Origin: Chloroflexota bacterium
GTDB lineage: Bacteria > Chloroflexota > Anaerolineae > Aggregatilineales > Phototrophicaceae
Reading direction: 5' to 3'
DNA: 64,000 nt
Assembly: GCA_011525385.1 (NCBI GenBank)
Contig: WTGF01000014.1
Span: 1 to 64,000 of the forward strand
The notes under the pieces were generated by a model. It was not told the DNA's origin, did no database searches, and worked only from the letters and a program-made list of their open reading frames with translations. The first letter of the stretch is position 1; every line of letters begins with the position of its first letter. A program made the position numbers and the translations under genes. This document shows, in pieces, positions 1 to 8,844 of the stretch.

Positions 1-134
1 CCCCCTTCCCCAATAAATTAGGGAAGGGGGAGCAGGGTAGAGCAAAGGCCTTGAAATATCCGGTCAACTGGTAAGCTCGCTCCAAGACTCCCCTTCCCTA
101 GCTTGCTGGGGAAGGGGCCGGGGGATGGGGTAAA
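1..134. repeat. Two GC-rich palindromic repeats
   Basis: Two inverted repeats lie before the first gene. In the first, arms 1-10 (CCCCCTTCCC) and 21-30 pair perfectly around a 10-base A/T loop. In the second, arms 90-98 and 109-117 are followed by a G-rich tail at 118-130. Related C-rich/G-rich palindromes recur near 21113, 22968, 37235 and 44407. No gene is visible in 1-167; the rest of this stretch holds nothing recognisable. Confidence 0.7.
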
Positions 135-167
135 ACGACGGGAGAACGCGAACAAAGGTGGACAAAA

Positions 168-593
168 GTGAAAGCGTCGGATCCCGGCCAGCCAACTGAA
201 CGCCCCAACACGCACACAGAGCGTAAAATCTACGACAACATTAAAGAGTCCGCTCGACACATGCGAAAGCATCCTACCCAGGCGGAGGATGCGCTATGGC
301 AAAGACTGCGCAAACGACAGGTCAAGGGGTTCCGCTTTCGCAGGCAGCACGCCATTGGACCCTATATTGCCGACTTCTACTGCTTCGAGGCCAGTCTCGT
401 CATTGAGGTTGATGGCGGGATCCATGATGAGCCCAGTCAAGCGGAATATGACGAAGAACGACAGCAATACTTGGAATCACTGGATTTACTTGTCCTGCGT
501 TTCACAAATGCCCATGTCATTAATAATGCAGATGCTGTCGTCGAAGTCATCGGCAACTGGCTCGCAAAATATGCTGCGTCCCGCACGGCGTGA
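168..593 (+). CDS. DUF559 domain protein (endonuclease-like fold)
   Basis: This 141-aa protein has the DUF559 pattern: a basic N-terminal half with an LWQRLRKRQVKGFRFRRQ-type segment, then PYIADFYCFEASLVIEVDGG, in which the D, E and VDGG positions match the Vsr/PD-(D/E)XK-like fold. Many DUF559 proteins stand alone beside repeats and their biological role is not established. The GTG start at 168 is preceded by AAAGGTG at a suitable distance, and the family usually begins just upstream of a RKHPT(Q/E)AE motif, which sits near residue 33 here. It lies 24 bp before the ABC ATPase gene, so it may be co-transcribed, but a functional link is not evident. Confidence 0.8.
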   Translation: MKASDPGQPTERPNTHTERKIYDNIKESARHMRKHPTQAEDALWQRLRKRQVKGFRFRRQHAIGPYIADFYCFEASLVIEVDGGIHDEPSQAEYDEERQQYLESLDLLVLRFTNAHVINNADAVVEVIGNWLAKYAASRTA

Positions 594-617
594 TTCGGCA
601 GGGAATGAGCGCCCACG

Positions 618-1670
618 ATGAGCCTGGTTGAACTGCAGGGCATAAAAAAGTTTTTCGACAATGTCCGCGCCGTCGACGGCATTGAATTGGAAATCGAAAA
701 TGGCGAGTTCCTGGTCATTTTGGGTCCCTCGGGTTGTGGCAAAACCACGCTGATGCGCATGATCGCCGGGTTGGAGAAACCGACCGCCGGGCAAATCTTC
801 ATCGGGGGCGAAGAGGTCACCACCCTGCCGCCACGAAAGCGTGGCGTTTCCATGGTCTTCCAAAGTTACGCGCTTTACCCGCATATGAACGTCTTCAATA
901 ACATCGCTTTCCCCCTGAAGGCGCAAAGCCGAGAGAAAAAATACGACAAGCGCGCCATCCGGGACAAGGTCGAAAATACAGCCCGACTGTTGGAGATCGA
1001 TATGCTGCTCGACCGTCGACCTCGCCAGCTTTCGGGCGGTCAGCGACAACGCGTCGCCATCGCGCGCGCCATGGTCACCCAGCCGGCTGTGCTGCTGCTG
1101 GACGAACCGCTCTCCAACCTCGACGCCAAACTGCGCGCCAACGCCCGCGACGAACTGAAGGAATTCCAGCGCTCATCAAACATTACCGCCGTATTCGTCA
1201 CCCACGATCAGATCGAGGCAATGGGACTGGGCGACCGAATCGTCGTCATGTCGCATGGAAAAATCCAGCAGATCGGCACGCCACAACTCATTTACGATGA
1301 CCCGGCCAACGAGTTCGTCGCGACCTTCCTCGGTTCTCCCAGTATGAATATCCTCCGTAGCGATGTCTTCAGTTTCGGTTTTCGACCGGAAAACTTCCTG
1401 CCCAAGACCCTGGCCGACAATCCGGAAAACTCGCGCATCTTCCACTACTATGTCAAGCGCGTCGAATATCTCGGCTCCGACCGGCTGCTCTATGGCTATG
1501 TGCATGGTCACGACAATGAATTAACGCTGGCGAAAGTACCGTCGAACGTGCGCGTCTCGCTCGATGTTGACAACGATTACGAATTTGCCGTGCACAACAG
1601 CGATATCAAATTCTTCGACAAGCGAAGCGGCCAGCGCATCGAACAGCAGAACCTGCAAGGGGTCGTCTGA
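618..1670 (+). CDS. Sugar-type ABC transporter ATP-binding protein (MalK/UgpC-like)
   Basis: This 350-aa ATPase powers an importer of the carbohydrate uptake type. Visible motifs are Walker A GPSGCGKTT, the Q-loop VFQSYALYPHMN, signature LSGGQRQR, Walker B VLLLDEP and the H-switch VTHDQIEAM. The C-terminal about 110 residues include FGFRPENF, as in the TOBE/regulatory domain of MalK and UgpC relatives, but this part is somewhat short. Its stop overlaps the start of the first permease in a TGATG junction, so all three genes are one operon. No periplasmic binding protein is encoded in the window; it may lie to the left or be unlinked. The substrate cannot be told from sequence. Confidence 0.93.
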   Translation: MSLVELQGIKKFFDNVRAVDGIELEIENGEFLVILGPSGCGKTTLMRMIAGLEKPTAGQIFIGGEEVTTLPPRKRGVSMVFQSYALYPHMNVFNNIAFPLKAQSREKKYDKRAIRDKVENTARLLEIDMLLDRRPRQLSGGQRQRVAIARAMVTQPAVLLLDEPLSNLDAKLRANARDELKEFQRSSNITAVFVTHDQIEAMGLGDRIVVMSHGKIQQIGTPQLIYDDPANEFVATFLGSPSMNILRSDVFSFGFRPENFLPKTLADNPENSRIFHYYVKRVEYLGSDRLLYGYVHGHDNELTLAKVPSNVRVSLDVDNDYEFAVHNSDIKFFDKRSGQRIEQQNLQGVV

Positions 1671-2608
1671 TGGCGAGCGCCGGCGACGCCCTCAACCCGC
1701 GCCGCTATCTCATGGATGACCGCCGCTTTGTCGGCTTCATTTTCCTGGCGCCGGCGTTGCTGTATATCCTGCTGCTGGTCGGCTTGCCCTTCTTGCTCGC
1801 GATCGCATTCGGCTTTTCCGATGTCACCGTCGGCAATACCGAACTCAATTTCATCGGTTTCGATAATTTTGTCGCGGTCTGGGAGAACGATATCTTTCGC
1901 CAGGTCTTCGGCAATACAGTCATGTTCACCTTGGTATCACAGGTCTTCATTCTGATCTTCGCCAACATCCTGGCGATCATCTTCACGCAGGAATTCACGG
2001 GCAAATGGTTCGCGCGCTTTATCTTCATTCTGCCTTGGGCGACACCGGTGTCCCTGGCAGCGATCGGCTGGCTGTGGATGTTTGACACCAAGTACAGTCC
2101 CATAGATTATTTGCTCTTGCAGACCGGCTTCCTTGGACCGAACGGCGTACTATCCAACAGCCGCAATCTGTATTGGCTGGCAAACCCGGTCCTGTCCCAG
2201 ATCAGCGTGATCTTCGTACAAGTCTGGCGCATGACGCCCTTGGCGACTGTGATCCTGATGGCAGGTCTGTCGTCGATCCCGACCGATATCCTGGATCAGG
2301 CCGAGGTTGATGGATCGCGCTTCATGCGCACCTTGCTGCAAATCAAGTTGCCTTTGATCCTGCCCATCATGGTCATCGCCCTGCTCTTCAGCATGATTAC
2401 CATGTTCGGCGACATGACCGTGGTCTATGTACTGACGCGCGGCGGTCCCGTCGATTACACGCGCATCATCGGCTTGTACTCCTTCCAGATCGGCATTGAA
2501 GGCGGCAACCTGGCGCAAGGCGCGGCGATGGCGCTGTTCGCCTTTCCGCTGCTGCTGGCTTTGGCGCTGCTCATGCTGCGCACGGCAAGCCGAGCCGAGG
2601 TGCGCTGA
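1670..2608 (+). CDS. Sugar ABC transporter permease (MalF-type)
   Basis: This 312-aa integral membrane protein belongs to the binding-protein-dependent transport permease family. Six or so hydrophobic segments are visible, beginning with a strong one near residues 22-48. The EAA loop that contacts the ATPase reads EVDGSRFMRTLLQIKLPLI, near residues 210-230. The start ATG overlaps the stop of the ATPase gene and its own stop overlaps the next permease start (TGATG at both junctions), indicating translational coupling. It pairs with the downstream permease to form the membrane channel. Its substrate is unknown; MalF/UgpA-type relatives carry sugars, glycerol-phosphate or similar compounds. Confidence 0.92.
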   Translation: MASAGDALNPRRYLMDDRRFVGFIFLAPALLYILLLVGLPFLLAIAFGFSDVTVGNTELNFIGFDNFVAVWENDIFRQVFGNTVMFTLVSQVFILIFANILAIIFTQEFTGKWFARFIFILPWATPVSLAAIGWLWMFDTKYSPIDYLLLQTGFLGPNGVLSNSRNLYWLANPVLSQISVIFVQVWRMTPLATVILMAGLSSIPTDILDQAEVDGSRFMRTLLQIKLPLILPIMVIALLFSMITMFGDMTVVYVLTRGGPVDYTRIIGLYSFQIGIEGGNLAQGAAMALFAFPLLLALALLMLRTASRAEVR

Positions 2609-3561
2609 TGTCTTTGCTGATCTGGATCCTCCAGAACTTTTGGTCGCTCCTGGTCCTGTCCTTTGCCTCGCTGGTCGGGCTGCGCATCGCCTACCGGTTT
2701 CGCAAATACGGCGCCACACGCGCCGAGCTCTCGCATATCCTGCGGCGCTCGCCCTTTTATCTGGTCGTACTTATCTTCTGTTTCTTTGCCGCAGCGCCCT
2801 TCATGATCATGTTTCTGCACAGCTTCAAGGTCGATGGCGATCTCTATCGCAGACCGCAACCTTTTGTCTACCGGCAAGATCCCACCTTGGAGCATTTGGA
2901 ATCGCTCTTCACGAACACCGCTTACCTCGACTTTATCCGCAATTCAGTTGTGGTTGGCGTCGCGGTTGTCATCATCACGCTGATTCTGGCATTGCCGGCG
3001 GCTTACGCGCTGGCGCGATTAACCGGGCGCTGGGGAGAGCGCGCCGGCATTTTGATGTTTCTCGTTTACCTGGTGCCGCCCACCCTGCTTTTCATCCCCA
3101 TGTTTCGCATCGTTGTTATGTTGGGCTTGAAGGACTCGCCGCTGGCGCTGATCGTAGTTTATCCCTCCTTCACCGTGCCCTTCAGCATGTGGCTGCTGCA
3201 GGGATTCTTCAAAGCGGTGCCGCCCGAACTGGAAGAGGCCGCGCTGGTCGATGGCTATAACCGCGCCGAAGCTTTTTTGCGCGTCGTCCTGCCCCTGTCA
3301 TTGCCCGGCATCATCTCCACAATCGTCTTCACGTTCACCCTGACCTTGCACGAGTTTATCTATGCTTTGGTATTCATCACCAATACCTCTCGGCGCACAC
3401 TCAGCGTCGGCGTACCGACAGAACTTATCCTGGGAGACGTTTACTTTTGGCAGCCTTTGCTTGCCGCCGCGCTGATCATCGCCATACCGGTCGGTTTCGC
3501 CTATAATCTCTTTCTCGACAGCCTGGTGCAGGGTTTCACGATGGGCGCCGTAAAGGGCTGA
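2608..3561 (+). CDS. Sugar ABC transporter permease (MalG-type)
   Basis: This 317-aa inner-membrane permease is the second subunit of the importer. The EAA loop EEAALVDGYNRAEAFLRVV (about residues 210-230) is the MalG/UgpE type. The N-terminus carries an additional hydrophobic segment (residues 1-25) ahead of the usual first helix at about residues 50-72, so it may have one more helix than MalG. It is coupled to the upstream permease through a TGATG overlap and ends the transporter operon; the next gene (OsmC-like) starts 42 bp later with its own ribosome binding site. Confidence 0.92.
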   Translation: MSLLIWILQNFWSLLVLSFASLVGLRIAYRFRKYGATRAELSHILRRSPFYLVVLIFCFFAAAPFMIMFLHSFKVDGDLYRRPQPFVYRQDPTLEHLESLFTNTAYLDFIRNSVVVGVAVVIITLILALPAAYALARLTGRWGERAGILMFLVYLVPPTLLFIPMFRIVVMLGLKDSPLALIVVYPSFTVPFSMWLLQGFFKAVPPELEEAALVDGYNRAEAFLRVVLPLSLPGIISTIVFTFTLTLHEFIYALVFITNTSRRTLSVGVPTELILGDVYFWQPLLAAALIIAIPVGFAYNLFLDSLVQGFTMGAVKG

Positions 3562-3603
3562 TTCAGCTTGCATTTTGTTCAAGATTATACAAGAGAAGGT
3601 ATC

Positions 3604-4002
3604 ATGCCTACGATTACCGTAAACCTCAATCAAGTCGACGACGCTACCACCGCCGCGCAGATCCGACAACACGCCATCGATATCGACCGGCCTGAAGCCA
3701 AAGGCGGCCGCGATAAGGGCGCCATGGGCGGCGAATTGCTGCTGGCATCACTGGGCGGATGCTTCAACAGCAATCTGCTGGCTGCCATTCGCGCTCGCGA
3801 GCTCGAGATCAATGACATCGCGATTGAAGTCAGCGGCGATCTTGCGGAAGCGCCCGCTCGCTTTTCCTCGATCAACATGGTCGTCAAGTCCGGCTTCGAC
3901 GATCGCGAAACCTTCGAGAAATTGGTCAAGATGTCGGAACGCGCTTGCATTGTCGCCAATACGCTGAAGGGTTCGGTGGATCTGTCGGTTTCAATCGGCT
4001 AA
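3604..4002 (+). CDS. OsmC/Ohr family peroxidase-like protein
   Basis: This 132-aa protein matches the OsmC family, which reduces organic hydroperoxides through two cysteines. One sits in LGGCFNSNLLAA on the buried helix and the other in SERACIVANTLKG, the expected relative positions for peroxidatic and resolving residues. I chose ATG 3604 because AGAGAAGG lies just upstream; an in-frame TTG at 3568 would add 12 residues without support. A Nudix gene follows 14 bp later. The family also includes members of unknown substrate, so peroxidase activity is inferred. Confidence 0.85.
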   Translation: MPTITVNLNQVDDATTAAQIRQHAIDIDRPEAKGGRDKGAMGGELLLASLGGCFNSNLLAAIRARELEINDIAIEVSGDLAEAPARFSSINMVVKSGFDDRETFEKLVKMSERACIVANTLKGSVDLSVSIG

Positions 4003-4016
4003 ATCGAGCCGGTACC

Positions 4017-4502
4017 ATGCCCGTATCCGACTACATCAAGAATATCCGCGCCAAGATCGGCAACGACTTGCTCTTGCTCCCGGGCGTGACCGCTGTCGTC
4101 ATCAATGAGCGTGACGAAATTCTTCTACAATTGCGTCGCGATACCAAGACCTGGGCGCCACCGAGTGGCGGCCTGGAACCGGGCGAGAATCTGGCGCAGT
4201 GCGTAATCCGTGAAGTACGTGAGGAAACCGGCATAGAGGTATTCCCAGAATCGATTATCGCTGTGCTTTCCGGGGACGATTTCACCGTAACCTATCCCAA
4301 CGGCGACCAAATCGGGGTCGTTTCCTGCGTTTTCCGTTGCCGCCCGCGCCTTGAAACGGCGCCGCGCGTAAACGACGACGAGTCGCTGGAGATGCGCTAT
4401 TTCCCTCCTGGTGATCTGCCGGACAACATGCTCCCGCGTCACAAGAGGATCATCAGCAAAGCCCTAGAAAACAGTCCGCGCGCTTTCTTTAATCCGCCTT
4501 AG
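4017..4502 (+). CDS. Nudix hydrolase (first of a tandem pair)
   Basis: This 161-aa protein has a complete Nudix box, GLEPGENLAQCVIREVREETGIEV, which binds the metal and cleaves nucleoside diphosphates linked to another moiety. The substrate is not predictable. Start ATG 4017 is preferred over an upstream in-frame TTG because the N-terminus MPVSDYIKNIRAKIGNDLL aligns with the start of its paralogue at 4621. The two proteins share most of the sequence including the tail VNDDESLEMRYFP, so they arose by local duplication. It sits 14 bp after the OsmC-like gene and is probably co-transcribed with it. Confidence 0.9.
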   Translation: MPVSDYIKNIRAKIGNDLLLLPGVTAVVINERDEILLQLRRDTKTWAPPSGGLEPGENLAQCVIREVREETGIEVFPESIIAVLSGDDFTVTYPNGDQIGVVSCVFRCRPRLETAPRVNDDESLEMRYFPPGDLPDNMLPRHKRIISKALENSPRAFFNPP

Positions 4503-4620
4503 CGCGAACTGCGCGAAAGCCATCCCGCTTCAAGCCCGAAGGCTGCCGATCAGTTAAGAATTCCCCGGCAGGCCCGTGTATATTGCATAGATCATACACA
4601 CCGTCTGCTGAGAAAACTCG

Positions 4621-5112
4621 ATGCCCATATCGCAATATGTCAGAAGTATCCGCGCCAAAATCGGCAAGGATCTGCTGATCTTGGCTGGCAGCAGCGCAGT
4701 CGTCATCAATGATCGAAACGAAGTGCTGCTTCAACTGCGCAGCGATGCGCCTATATGGACGCTCCCGGGCGGCGACCTGGATCCGGGCGAACATATCGCC
4801 GCCTGCGTCATCCGGGAGGTTTATGAAGAGGCAGGCATCTATGTAAGCCCCGAACGTATCATAGCTGTGCTTTCTGGACCTGATCATATGCACACCTGTG
4901 CTAATGGCGATCAGGTTGCGTCGGTACAGATTTGCTTTTACTGCCGCCCCTGCGATGAAACGCCGCCAAGGGTAAACGATGACGAATCTCTGGAAGTTCG
5001 CTACTTCCCAAGCGACGCCCTGCCAGAAAACCTGCATAGACCCCACAAATTACTAATCACAAAAGCATTGGAAAATAATCCGTCGGCCTACTTTTATCCG
5101 CCATCCGAGTAA
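4621..5112 (+). CDS. Nudix hydrolase (second of a tandem pair)
   Basis: This 163-aa paralogue of the protein at 4017 carries the Nudix box GDLDPGEHIAACVIREVYEEAGIYV with all catalytic positions intact. The 118-bp gap between the copies is long enough for a separate promoter; a TATATT-like sequence lies near 4574. The last 19 bp overlap, tail to tail, the end of the flavoenzyme gene on the other strand. Divergence in the substrate-side loop (LSGPDHMHTCANGDQ here against LSGDDFTVTYPNGDQ) suggests the pair may have different preferences. Substrate unknown. Confidence 0.9.
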   Translation: MPISQYVRSIRAKIGKDLLILAGSSAVVINDRNEVLLQLRSDAPIWTLPGGDLDPGEHIAACVIREVYEEAGIYVSPERIIAVLSGPDHMHTCANGDQVASVQICFYCRPCDETPPRVNDDESLEVRYFPSDALPENLHRPHKLLITKALENNPSAYFYPPSE

Positions 5113-6293
5113 ATGACGCGGAATTCATTTCTATCCAATTCGCTATGCCAGTTATCAGTGGCGCATAACATCGCGCCGATGCGCCCGATCTCGTCGGATG
5201 ATTTTGCGCCCATGCCATTGCCGGCGGTCGCCACATACGCGCTTCCCTCTTGCAACACACCAACATAGGGGTTGCCATGCGCGCTATTTGTGATCAGACA
5301 AGGCACTGAGTGATAGGACAGAGTTTTCAAGCCGGGGATCATCTTGTGCAAGGCACTGTTCAGGGCGTCGGCGATCTCTTGCCCGCCGTCGCCGTGAAAC
5401 CAGTCCAGCAATTCAAGGTCGTTCTCCGTCGCGTCCAGGCAAACTTCATTCCAGCCGCTACCGCCCAACTTGATATAGGTCTTGCCATCGGGATAAGTCA
5501 CCGGTGGCAACATATAGAGCGAATCCACAAGCGGATGATCAAATGAGCTGATGATTGATGGCATCGTCTTCAAGCGATTGACTTCCGCCGGCGGTATCTC
5601 CGCAAGCAAAATCGTATGCGATTTGGTCCGCAAACGCAGCTTCTTTTCGAGCAAGGTATTGCTGTATCCCCCCGCTGTCAACAGAATCTTGCGCGCGCGA
5701 CGCACGTTGCCTTCACGGCTGTGTATCTCATGGCAATCGCCGACACGATGTATCTTTGTCACAATATCCCGAAAGACAGTGGCGCCTTTGCCCTCAGCAA
5801 CCTTCAGTTGCGCCGCAATCAGCGAACGCGGGTTGATGTATCCCGCTTCCCCGCCCTCGTCCCAGGCGACGAATGCATCAGAAAACGACAAGTAAGGGTA
5901 TGCTTCCCGGCAACTAACAGCATCCAAACGGCGGTGCGGCGGCTGAAACTTCTCGGCGCAATCGTCAATCTGTTGGATACGCTCGGGAATGTCGGTGGCG
6001 CGCAGACAGCCGACGCGGTGATGAAACTGTATGCCGCTGGCCGCTTCTATGACTGGATACTGCGCGATCGCATCACGCGCAAGCTGCCCCCACAAGGGGC
6101 TGGGATCCAGGACGCGCGTGATGCGTCCCTGATCGTAGTGGCTGGCGAATACGCCATCGTGCGTCTGTCGGTTCTCCGGCTCGTCCGGTCCGATTACACA
6201 GATCTTAAGTTCGGGGAAATTGCCGGCCAGATGGCGAGTCGCTGCGCTGCCGATCAAGCCCTTGCCAATCACCGCCATGTCATAAATTGTCAT
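5094..6293 (-). CDS. FAD-dependent oxidoreductase, DAO/sarcosine-oxidase-like
   Basis: This 399-aa protein starts with a dinucleotide-binding motif, AVIGKGLIGSAATRHLA, as in the D-amino-acid oxidase/MSOX family, which oxidises amines or N-methyl amino acids to imines with release of hydrogen peroxide. A second family feature is ARKILLTAGGYSNTLL in the middle. I chose ATG 6293 because the Rossmann motif begins 7 residues in; the longer open frame upstream adds 76 residues without homology to the family start. It is divergent from the TfoX-like gene. A second, clearer MSOX-type enzyme is at 31352. The substrate is not known. Confidence 0.82.
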   Translation of the reverse strand: MTIYDMAVIGKGLIGSAATRHLAGNFPELKICVIGPDEPENRQTHDGVFASHYDQGRITRVLDPSPLWGQLARDAIAQYPVIEAASGIQFHHRVGCLRATDIPERIQQIDDCAEKFQPPHRRLDAVSCREAYPYLSFSDAFVAWDEGGEAGYINPRSLIAAQLKVAEGKGATVFRDIVTKIHRVGDCHEIHSREGNVRRARKILLTAGGYSNTLLEKKLRLRTKSHTILLAEIPPAEVNRLKTMPSIISSFDHPLVDSLYMLPPVTYPDGKTYIKLGGSGWNEVCLDATENDLELLDWFHGDGGQEIADALNSALHKMIPGLKTLSYHSVPCLITNSAHGNPYVGVLQEGSAYVATAGNGMGAKSSDEIGRIGAMLCATDNWHSELDRNEFRVIYSDGG

Positions 6294-6454
6294 ATGCCAT
6301 CCTCGCCATCGCATTTGCCAAATCGTACGTCGGCACAGCGCCCCAACTGCTTCGCCAAACGCTACCGCCACTCTCGTCAAAGGATACCATTGTCTCCACG
6401 TCCTTTTCAAAGCATGATGTTGGCGGATGTAAAACGAAAACAACGAGGCAGAAG

Positions 6455-6820
6455 ATGAGCGACAAAGCAGATCAAGTGCCCCCCGGTAAATTGGAACTCT
6501 ATAAACGACTGATTGATGCACACCCGGAGATCGAACTCAAAGGCGGGTTGAAGCTGCCCTACACCTCCTGCCAAGGCCATATGTTTTCCCAGTTGACCAA
6601 GGCCGGCACGGTCGGTTTGAGGATGGGAAAAGTCGAGCGCGAGGCTTTCATCGCCGAATATGACAGTGCGCTGCTCGTAACTTATGGGACCGTGATGAAA
6701 GAATATGTCGCAGTGCCCGATCATCTGCTGCGCGACACCGGGAAGTTGCTTCCTTATCTTGAACAGAGCTACGCCTACGCAAAGACGCTTAAGCCGAAGC
6801 CCAGCAAACGAAAAAGCTGA
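6455..6820 (+). CDS. TfoX/Sxy N-terminal domain-like protein
   Basis: This 121-aa protein resembles the TfoX N-terminal domain: GHMFSQLTKAGTVGLRMGK followed by MKEYVAVPDHLL matches the family's pattern of a MFG-like strand, a K/R-rich strand and MKEWVxVP. In gamma-proteobacteria TfoX controls competence, but stand-alone domains in other phyla have no assigned role. The start ATG 6455 has GAGGCAGAAG just upstream; the longer frame from 6287 overlaps the divergent gene start and lacks family similarity. The lysine-rich C-terminus (KPKPSKRKS) may contact nucleic acid, which is a guess. Confidence 0.65.
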   Translation: MSDKADQVPPGKLELYKRLIDAHPEIELKGGLKLPYTSCQGHMFSQLTKAGTVGLRMGKVEREAFIAEYDSALLVTYGTVMKEYVAVPDHLLRDTGKLLPYLEQSYAYAKTLKPKPSKRKS

Positions 6821-6874
6821 AAGCGCAAGACCTTCATCCACATCTATAATCGAAAAATAATCCAGGGACGACAG

Positions 6875-7771
6875 ATGCCGCGAATCGAACTCGATATCCA
6901 TGACCCAGGCCTGACCGAAATCTTTGCAACGGACGGTGAGTTCGAAACCGTCGTTTCCGGACTCAAATTCCTCGAGGGACCCGCCTGGCATCCCTACGAA
7001 GGCCACCTGCGCTTTAGTGATATCTTGGGCAACTCGACCCTGCAGTGGAGCGACGGCGACGGCCTGAGCATTTATCGGCGCAATAGTCACATGGCAAATG
7101 GCAACACCTATGACCGTCAAGGGCGCTTGCTAAGCTGTCACCATGCCAGCAGTTGCGTCACGCGCATGGATGACGACGAGACTATGACAGTGCTGGCCTC
7201 GCATTTTCAGGGGGTGGAACTCAACAGCCCTAACGACATCGTCGTCAAGAGCGACGGCAGCATCTACTTTTCTGATCCGCCCTTTGGCCGCGAAGCCAAG
7301 GTGGGCATCCCCCGCGAATTCCAACTGGACTTCAACGGCGTCTATCGACTGGACCAGGCAAATGCCGCGCTGACGCTGCTAACTTCAGCGCTCAATCGAC
7401 CCAACGGCCTGTGCTTTTCCCGCGACGAGTCGCTGCTTTACATCAATGATAGCCCCGAATACAAGATTCATGTTTTCGATGTCGAAGCGGATGGCAGCTT
7501 GGCCAACCAGCGCCTCTTGGCTCGAACACAAGGCGATGGACCGGGCGTTCCCGACGGCATGAAAATCGATAGCGAAGGCAATCTCTACTGCTGCGCTCAA
7601 GGCGGTTTGCACGTCTTCAAGAGCGACGGCACCTTCCTCGGGCGCTTGCTAAGTCCGATGCAAGTTACAAACTTCACCTGGGGCGGCGACGATATGCGAA
7701 GCATCTATCTGACGGGAATTACGACCTTATATCGGGTGCGTACCGGCATCGCCGGAACGCCGCTCTTCTAG
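6875..7771 (+). CDS. SMP-30/gluconolactonase family protein
   Basis: This 298-aa protein is a six-bladed propeller of the SMP-30/gluconolactonase/LRE family, metal-dependent hydrolases that open sugar lactones. Supporting segments are FLEGPAWHP (first metal ligand Glu), SPNDIVVKSDGSIYFSDPPFG, RPNGLCFSRDESLLYINDS and VPDGMKIDSEGNLYC, each in the family order. A good ribosome site (CCAGGGACGA) precedes ATG 6875, and a TATAAT lies at 6845-6850. No signal peptide, so cytoplasmic. It converges on the HEAT-like gene, with a short hairpin between them. Confidence 0.9.
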   Translation: MPRIELDIHDPGLTEIFATDGEFETVVSGLKFLEGPAWHPYEGHLRFSDILGNSTLQWSDGDGLSIYRRNSHMANGNTYDRQGRLLSCHHASSCVTRMDDDETMTVLASHFQGVELNSPNDIVVKSDGSIYFSDPPFGREAKVGIPREFQLDFNGVYRLDQANAALTLLTSALNRPNGLCFSRDESLLYINDSPEYKIHVFDVEADGSLANQRLLARTQGDGPGVPDGMKIDSEGNLYCCAQGGLHVFKSDGTFLGRLLSPMQVTNFTWGGDDMRSIYLTGITTLYRVRTGIAGTPLF

Positions 7772-7800
7772 TGAGCAGCGAAGGGTTTCGCGCCCTGACT

Positions 7801-7818
7801 GCTGATAGCTGTATCAGC
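7801..7818. terminator. Short hairpin between convergent genes
   Basis: GCTGATA and TATCAGC (7-bp arms, 4-base loop) lie between the ends of the SMP-30 gene and the convergent HEAT-like gene. There is no T-tract on either strand, so intrinsic termination is uncertain. Confidence 0.35.
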
Positions 7819-7820
7819 CA

Positions 7821-8543
7821 TTAGACCAACTGACCAGCAACTGGGGACTCGCGCGGCATCCAATAAAACATGCGACCATATGCGATGTCGCAGCGCGCCA
7901 TGATCTGTCGCTGTCGATCCGGATTATCGGCAAAATTGTCGATATGAACGACAAGTTCCCCGTCAAGGGCTCGTTTTGCAAGCATACGCTCGGCCTCGTC
8001 GCCCGACTCGGCAAAACCCGCCAGCAAACCCTCAATTCGAGGAGCCATCTCCAGCCGAATCAAACCAAAGAGAATGGGGAAGCGAAGCTTTTCTTCTTGA
8101 ATGAGGGTCGATAGGGCAGCGAAGACCGGATTCCTGAGGTCGCCCTGCCAGCGGCCTTCATCGCCGGACAACATACTTAGCGCGCGCCGGCGCAATTTGA
8201 GCTTTCGCCCCGGATCAGTCGCTATCGACACCAATTGCCACACGATGTCCTCTCTGTCCAGATAGTTGGGACAGGCTTGAATCGCGACCGCACATACGCG
8301 CCGCTGACTGTCGCGCAATCCGGAGCGTACGCCCTGTGCCGCGTGCGCGCCCCTTTGCCGCGCCAAAAGCCGCAACATCAAAACACGGACGTTGCGATCA
8401 GGATTGCTCATCTGCTCGCAGGCGTAAGCGATCAAGGCATCGACGGTTGGACTGCCAATGCGCCGCCAGGCCTCGTCGACAGCCAGGCTAGAATTTGAGG
8501 AATATGCTTCGCGGAGGACTTCACAGTCGCGAATAGTGAGCAT
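7821..8543 (-). CDS. HEAT-repeat-like helical protein, function unknown
   Basis: A 240-aa mostly helical protein with repeats of the HEAT type: SPTVDALIAYACEQMSNPD, RNVRVLMLRLLARQ, SQRRVCAVAIQACP and REDIVWQLVSIATDP form consecutive helix pairs. Such scaffolds bind proteins and no catalytic motif is visible. ATG 8543 is preferred because the sequence from MLTIRDCEVLREA is helical and continuous with the repeats; 24 further residues upstream to 8615 are possible but unsupported. No signal peptide or membrane segment. I do not recognise a named family. Confidence 0.6.
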   Translation of the reverse strand: MLTIRDCEVLREAYSSNSSLAVDEAWRRIGSPTVDALIAYACEQMSNPDRNVRVLMLRLLARQRGAHAAQGVRSGLRDSQRRVCAVAIQACPNYLDREDIVWQLVSIATDPGRKLKLRRRALSMLSGDEGRWQGDLRNPVFAALSTLIQEEKLRFPILFGLIRLEMAPRIEGLLAGFAESGDEAERMLAKRALDGELVVHIDNFADNPDRQRQIMARCDIAYGRMFYWMPRESPVAGQLV

Positions 8544-8844
8544 CGTTTGCACCTGTGAAAAAAACAGAGGCGGGCAGCCTGTTATATGCTCGGCACATTT
8601 CAGAATCTTTAGCAATGATCCCCCGCCGTACAGGTAAAACTAACATATCTGGTCGCGCTTCATCAAGTGCTCTTTCGTGAGAACTGCTTTGTCTGCGGCA
8701 TCGACGTATAGTCGTTTTCTTACTTGCTGATAGACTTCCGCCATCCCAAACGTTACAATGGCGCAGTGATTGCTGCAGTTGGCGCAGCCCGCAGCATAGC
8801 TAATCAAGTCAACAAAGCCCATTTCAAGAACAGGAGAGAACAAC
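8544..8844. other. Intergenic region, little recognisable content
   Basis: Between the divergent HEAT-like and YCII genes. Small open frames here (for example 8640-8843 on the minus strand) start at weak codons and lack ribosome sites, so I do not call a gene. Both flanking genes must have promoters here, but I see no convincing -35/-10 pair. Confidence 0.4.

Noticed and set aside
7775..7865. tRNA-like sequence on the minus strand (CAGTTGGTCTAATGGCTGAT resembles a D-arm)
   Set aside because: No acceptor stem pairs, the T-loop is not canonical, and the sequence is the tail of the HEAT-like gene.
8640..8843. 67-aa open frame on the minus strand
   Set aside because: Starts at a weak TTG opposite the ribosome site of the YCII gene and shows no family motif or coding bias.
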